NCBI GenBank assembly: GCA_949283695.1
Contig: CASDTX010000063.1
Span: 1-64,000 of the forward strand
Length of the DNA stretch: 64,000 bases
Reading direction: 5' to 3'
Origin: an uncultured Eubacteriales bacterium
GTDB taxonomy: Bacteria > Bacillota > Clostridia > Lachnospirales > Lachnospiraceae
Below are positions 60,467-64,000 of the stretch, in pieces. Position numbers and translations under genes: made by a program. Within the stretch, counting starts at the first letter, position 1. Every line of letters starts with the position of its first letter. Below the pieces are notes generated by a model. It did no database searches. It was given only the letters and a program-made list of their open reading frames with translations, and was not told where the DNA came from.

Positions 60467-61561
60467 TTACATCAGTCCCAGACCTTTTACCACAATCATA
60501 ATAAAGTCCTGCACATTGGTGACAATGGTGGTGGCTGCAAGACTGCCCCGGTCAAGGAGCTTGTTGACCACGAACTCATCGGCATCTACTGTGTAAAGGA
60601 ACACAGGACGTACGGTGCCGTCTTCGAGCACACGGTAAGAAGGCGTCATGTTGCCGGTGGCAATGGTGTGCAGCATGGTGGCCAGGCAGATGACCGTGGT
60701 GGCTTTCTTCACCATGCCCCGCATGGCGGTCTGTCCGTCATAAGCATTCCCGATCACCTCGGGGAGAGGACCGTCGTCTCGAATCGATCCTGTGAGTACG
60801 AAAGGAACCTGATTCTTGACACAGCTGTACATAATGCCGTCGCTGATCTGATAGTCATCAATGAACTTCGCGATGGAGCCGCTCTTTCGTACCCGGTTGA
60901 TGACGTCGAGATGATGATAGTGTCCGTTGGGCTGTGATTTCTGGGTATAAATATCCTGCCCCAGCGCGGTGTGGAACATGGCTCCTTCCAGATCGTGAGT
61001 TGCCAGTGCGTTGCCGGCCATCAGGCCGTCCACATAGCCGTTCTCTACCATGGCCTGCATGGCGCGCCGCGCGTCCGCATCGAATGAAAAGGCCGGCCCC
61101 ATGACCCACAGGATGCTGCCGTGTTCTTTCTCGTATTTCAGCAGTTCAAAGAGACGGTCATAGTCCCGGGCATAAGAAGTCTCCCGGCTTCTGCCCTGAC
61201 GGAACACGAACTGATCGCCGCCCGCTTCTTCCGGATCCTCGAACCCGGTACTGTGCAGATAGATGCCTTCTTCCGCGTTTTCGGTACGCCCGAGGATCAC
61301 TTTATCTCCGATCTCCAGGTTGCGGTTTTCGACGACTTTGAGCTCTCCGCCATCGCAGATTACGACACTGGAATCCATGCGGCTTTCTTTGGCCAGCGTC
61401 CATTTGCCGTCGATCTTAAAGTACTCTGGGAACATGGACGTACTGTGAAAGTTCTCCGGGGCTGTGCCCTTTACGGTCACCTTTTCCCACATGGCGTCCG
61501 GCGCCTTTGTGAACTTCTCTTCTGTAAAATCTGGTTCTCTGTATTCTGGTAAATGAAACAT
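60467..61561 (-). CDS. LOR/SDH-domain protein (ornithine cyclodeaminase-like, TIGR00300 type)
   Basis: 364 residues. An N-terminal LOR/SDH-like segment is followed by a nucleotide-binding part: VMGPAFSFDADARRAMQAMV, GYVDGLMAGNALATHDLEGA, GHYHHLDVINRVRKSGSIA, PFVLTGSIRDDGPLPEV. The family includes the C-terminal half of cyanobacterial AgrE/ArgZ and archaeal ornithine cyclodeaminases, which make proline and ammonia from ornithine using NAD. Second gene of a two-gene unit, 23 bases after an amidohydrolase gene. The substrate in this organism is not proved. Confidence 0.82.
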   Translation of the reverse strand: MFHLPEYREPDFTEEKFTKAPDAMWEKVTVKGTAPENFHSTSMFPEYFKIDGKWTLAKESRMDSSVVICDGGELKVVENRNLEIGDKVILGRTENAEEGIYLHSTGFEDPEEAGGDQFVFRQGRSRETSYARDYDRLFELLKYEKEHGSILWVMGPAFSFDADARRAMQAMVENGYVDGLMAGNALATHDLEGAMFHTALGQDIYTQKSQPNGHYHHLDVINRVRKSGSIAKFIDDYQISDGIMYSCVKNQVPFVLTGSIRDDGPLPEVIGNAYDGQTAMRGMVKKATTVICLATMLHTIATGNMTPSYRVLEDGTVRPVFLYTVDADEFVVNKLLDRGSLAATTIVTNVQDFIMIVVKGLGLM

Positions 61562-61584
61562 CCTTCAATCCTTCTTTCTGTCTG

Positions 61585-63270
61585 TTATTGTGCTTGTGCG
61601 GATTCGCGCTGATAGACGCGTTTCCCGCTGATGTAAGTTTCGGTGACGTTCACCTGATCGATCCTGTCGGACGGAATACACAGGAGATCCTCGCTGAGTA
61701 CAGCGAAGTCCGCCCGGTATCCGGGGGCCAGCATGCCCATATCCGGGAAGCCTGCGGCCAGTGCCGCGCCCCGTGTGTACAGCTCCACCGCGGTCTGGAT
61801 ATCCACGGCCTGATCCTTCCCGCAGTCAGTCCCGTCAGCGGCAGTGCGCGTGACCGCGAGCTTCAGTCCCGGGAAGGGATCTGACGGATCTGACCAGAAG
61901 GTAGCCGGAGCATCTGTGGAGAATCCCAGCAGTACGCCCTGGTCGAGCATATACCGGTAAGGATAGCACTGCTTCAGCCATTCTTTGCCCAGATTGGTCA
62001 GATAGCTCTTGCTCTCCGCATAGGGAAAGATCGGCTGAGAGAGGAACGAGATCCCGTGCCGGGCGGCTTTTTCCACTGCGTCTTTCGGCGGATCTGTGAC
62101 ATGCTCCACCCGTACATAGGGGATGGGAGCAGGTGTCCAGGCGGTTTCCTCACAGGCCCGGTTCACCATCCGCGAGATTGTCCGGCTGCCCATGGCGTGC
62201 ATGGATAGCTGGCAGTGGTGTTCCTTGCAGAATGCAATCGCAGTCTCCATCAGATGGCTGCTGCACACGGAGATACCATATTCATCGTCAGAACCGCGGT
62301 AAGGGCGGTCCATCCAGGCGGTCCGCCCGGAGATACTTCCGTCTCCGATCAGTTTCAGGCCGGCGGCGAAGATCTGGCGGTTTCGGTCCATCCTGTCCGC
62401 GGGGATCTGGAACCGGGGATTGTCCGCGAAGAAATCCCACATATAATACACCCCGACTTTCTGCCGGAACCCTTTCTTGGCAGCGGCTTCATAGATCGGG
62501 AAATTGTCGCTTTCGTCCAGATTCCCCATATCACAGATAGCGGTGATGCCCTGGGCGGTGAGAACTTCTCCCAGTTCCAGCAGGTTTTCCACCTTCTTCT
62601 CCGGTGTCTCCATCGGCAGCAGGTGAGCCAGCAGATTGCGGGCATTCTCTTTGAGCACGCCCGTAGGTTCCCCATCTGCGTCCCGCTCGATCTCACCGCC
62701 CGGGGGATCCGGGGTGTTTCTGTCGATGCCGGCCAGCTTCAGTGCCATGCTGTTGACACAGCGGATATGGGCACAGGTGCGCATGATGGAGACTGGGGCA
62801 TCGCTGCAGCCGCGGTCCAGGTCATAACGGGTGGGGGAACGCTTTTCCAGCAGTCCCTGCTCATCGTATCCCCATCCCAGGATCCACTGCCCGGGGCCCT
62901 GTTCTTCCCGGCGGGACCGGACTGCCTGTACCAGATCTTCGATGGAATTGATCTGCGGGGGCATGGCGGTGATCTGCCTGCGGAAGTCCGCCAGCATCAC
63001 CGGATGCATATGTGCATCCACAAAGCCGGGGATGACCCTGCGGCCCTGCAGATCTGTCACAGAGGAGGCACCCGTTTCGGCGGAAGGACCTTCCTGCATC
63101 TGCGAAGGTCGATATCCCGGTATCCTCCGGTAATCTTCCGGCATGTCCGATTCCTGGCCGATCCAGAGGATCCGGCCGTTCTCGGTGACCATACTGTCTG
63201 CATAGGGAAGCTGTTTATTTGAGGTAAAGATTTTCCCATTGATAAAAATATGTTGTTCAGATTGCTTCAT
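61585..63270 (-). CDS. YtcJ-like metal-dependent amidohydrolase
   Basis: 561 residues, amidohydrolase-3 family. Metal site GFVDAHMHPVM near the N-terminus, central RMVRTCAHIRC-like strand (SIMRTCAHIRCVNSMAL), LSMHAMGSRTISRMV, RVEHVTDPPKDAVEKA, and FSTDAPATFWSDP with the late Asp. It hydrolyses an unknown amide, imide or enamide bond. No signal peptide. It is divergent from the epimerase gene at 63500 and forms an operon with the LOR/SDH gene, which may point to nitrogen salvage. Confidence 0.88.
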   Translation of the reverse strand: MKQSEQHIFINGKIFTSNKQLPYADSMVTENGRILWIGQESDMPEDYRRIPGYRPSQMQEGPSAETGASSVTDLQGRRVIPGFVDAHMHPVMLADFRRQITAMPPQINSIEDLVQAVRSRREEQGPGQWILGWGYDEQGLLEKRSPTRYDLDRGCSDAPVSIMRTCAHIRCVNSMALKLAGIDRNTPDPPGGEIERDADGEPTGVLKENARNLLAHLLPMETPEKKVENLLELGEVLTAQGITAICDMGNLDESDNFPIYEAAAKKGFRQKVGVYYMWDFFADNPRFQIPADRMDRNRQIFAAGLKLIGDGSISGRTAWMDRPYRGSDDEYGISVCSSHLMETAIAFCKEHHCQLSMHAMGSRTISRMVNRACEETAWTPAPIPYVRVEHVTDPPKDAVEKAARHGISFLSQPIFPYAESKSYLTNLGKEWLKQCYPYRYMLDQGVLLGFSTDAPATFWSDPSDPFPGLKLAVTRTAADGTDCGKDQAVDIQTAVELYTRGAALAAGFPDMGMLAPGYRADFAVLSEDLLCIPSDRIDQVNVTETYISGKRVYQRESAQAQ

Positions 63271-63397
63271 TTAGTTTTCCACTCCTTTATCAACTATCAT
63301 ATCAGAACACAGCCGATTTGTCAGGCATAACCGCTAAAATAAAGTTCTGGCTGCAGCAGCCGCTCCGATAAGGGCACGTGAACGGTAACCCTAAAAA

Positions 63398-63446
63398 TGC
63401 ACAAATGTGCAAAATTCACCGAAAAGCTGAAAATGATTTTCCGGTG
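63398..63446. promoter_or_regulatory. Dyads in the divergent gap 63271-63499
   Basis: TGCACAAATGTGCA (63398-63411) is a perfect 6-2-6 palindrome. A second stem joins CACCGAAAA (63417-63425) and TTTTCCGGTG (63437-63446) with one bulge. Both lie upstream of the epimerase gene and are candidate operators. No clear -35/-10 pair was fixed. Confidence 0.4.
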
Positions 63447-63499
63447 TGATAGATTAATTTCACAAGAAAACAGCAATATTTTGAGGAAAGGAAGGGAAA

Positions 63500-64000
63500 A
63501 TGTACAATATTCACAAAAATCCCATCGGCATTTATGAGAAAGCGCTGCCGAACTCATTTACCTGGGAACAGAAGTTTACGGCAGCCCGCAAGGCCGGATT
63601 TGATTATATGGAGATATCCATCGACGAGTCTGACGAGCGGCTTGCAAGGCTGGACTGGACAGATGAAGAGATTCATGAGATCCGCAGAACCATGGAGCAG
63701 ACGGGGATGACGCTTCAGACCATGTGTCTGAGCGGACACCGCAGGTATCCTTTCGGCAGCAAAGATCCGGAGATCCGGAAACGGGCGATGGAGATCATGG
63801 AGAAGGCGATTATCCTGGCAGTAAAACTTGGGATCCGGTGTATCCAGCTGGCGACGTATGACGTCTATTACGAGCCTTCAGACCAGGAGACGAAGACACT
63901 CTTTCTCGAAGGGATGAAAGAGGCCGTCGCCATGGCGGCCAGGGCCGGTGTTGTTCTGGCGATGGAGATCATGGACACTCCGTTTGTGGGGACGATCGTA
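63500..64000 (+). CDS. L-ribulose-5-phosphate 3-epimerase-like protein (UlaE/SgbU), 3' end outside window
   Basis: 167 residues of the N-terminal part are visible, with ATG at 63500 behind GGAAAGGAAGGG. TIM-barrel of the AP-endonuclease-2/xylose-isomerase type: N-terminal GIYEKALP, AARKAGFDYMEISIDESD, LQTMCLSGHRRYPFGS, and LAMEIMDTPFVGTI with a metal-ligand Glu. UlaE/SgbU proteins carry this order (IGIYEKALP, ERL-x-RLDW). They change L-xylulose-5-phosphate to L-ribulose-5-phosphate in ascorbate or xylulose breakdown. The operon continues beyond the window. Confidence 0.85.
   Translation, partial: MYNIHKNPIGIYEKALPNSFTWEQKFTAARKAGFDYMEISIDESDERLARLDWTDEEIHEIRRTMEQTGMTLQTMCLSGHRRYPFGSKDPEIRKRAMEIMEKAIILAVKLGIRCIQLATYDVYYEPSDQETKTLFLEGMKEAVAMAARAGVVLAMEIMDTPFVGTIV

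Overview
The window looks like a chromosomal segment from a spore-forming member of the Clostridia, most likely family Lachnospiraceae. The evidence is mid-range GC, AGGAGG-type ribosome sites, a spoIID-spoIIQ pair, a T-box in front of ileS, a sucrose PTS, GPH and GntP transporters, and a dense set of one-component regulators. This is inference from gene content only; no 16S rRNA or tRNA gene was seen.

Layout. 1-2.8 kb: the end of a sortase-type surface protein, a decayed DUF4143 ATPase fragment, and a TetR regulator divergent from a DAPG-hydrolase-like protein across a perfect palindrome. 2.8-8.4 kb: a PucR-type regulator divergent from a large FeS/flavin oxidoreductase followed by hypA and hypB with no hydrogenase in view. 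8.4-12.7 kb: a LysR regulator divergent from an IlvD/Edd-family dehydratase and a GntP permease. 12.7-15.4 kb: a RelE/YafQ toxin remnant, a LysR regulator, a two-gene ChrA transporter, and a tandem-repeat spacer. 15.4-20.2 kb: a sucrose operon (LacI repressor, PTS EIIBCA, GH32 hydrolase). 20.3-21.8 kb: a penicillin-binding carboxypeptidase. 21.9-33.4 kb: an AraC regulator and a six-gene plant-glycoside locus (GH78, clan GH-A hydrolase, type B esterase, apiosidase-like hydrolase, GPH symporter, Old-Yellow-Enzyme-type ene-reductase).

33.6-38.7 kb, minus strand, is the most unusual part. It holds a RiPP-like operon: a PqqD-type recognition protein, a 159-residue candidate precursor, a radical SAM/SPASM maturase, an HPr-kinase-like ATPase and a second PqqD. 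Two DNA-binding-type proteins follow: one with the tail of a serine recombinase but no catalytic domain, the other with three Cys-rich repeats and an AP2-like tail. Just upstream lies a 169-bp segment bounded by perfect 19-bp inverted repeats. It carries one strong-looking promoter that points away from the operon. This is what a phase-variable invertible promoter in the OFF orientation would look like, although a MITE-like element is the alternative.

38.8-42.7 kb: an AraC regulator and ArsR-family sensor divergent from an HMA metallochaperone and a Zn/Cd-type P-type ATPase. 42.8-47.6 kb: a GntR/FadR regulator with several recognisable operators, and an enolase-superfamily enzyme, APC permease and M20 hydrolase operon. 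The same operator core occurs in front of the IlvD-GntP operon 33 kb away. 47.6-50.6 kb: a HelD-type helicase fused to a GH31 N-terminal-like domain. 50.8-57.9 kb: a small orphan gene, T-box-ileS, glgP and a membrane protein. 58-60.4 kb: spoIID, spoIIQ and a GIY-YIG protein. 60.4-64 kb: an LOR/SDH-domain protein and YtcJ-like amidohydrolase operon, divergent from a hexulose/pentulose-phosphate epimerase cut by the window end.
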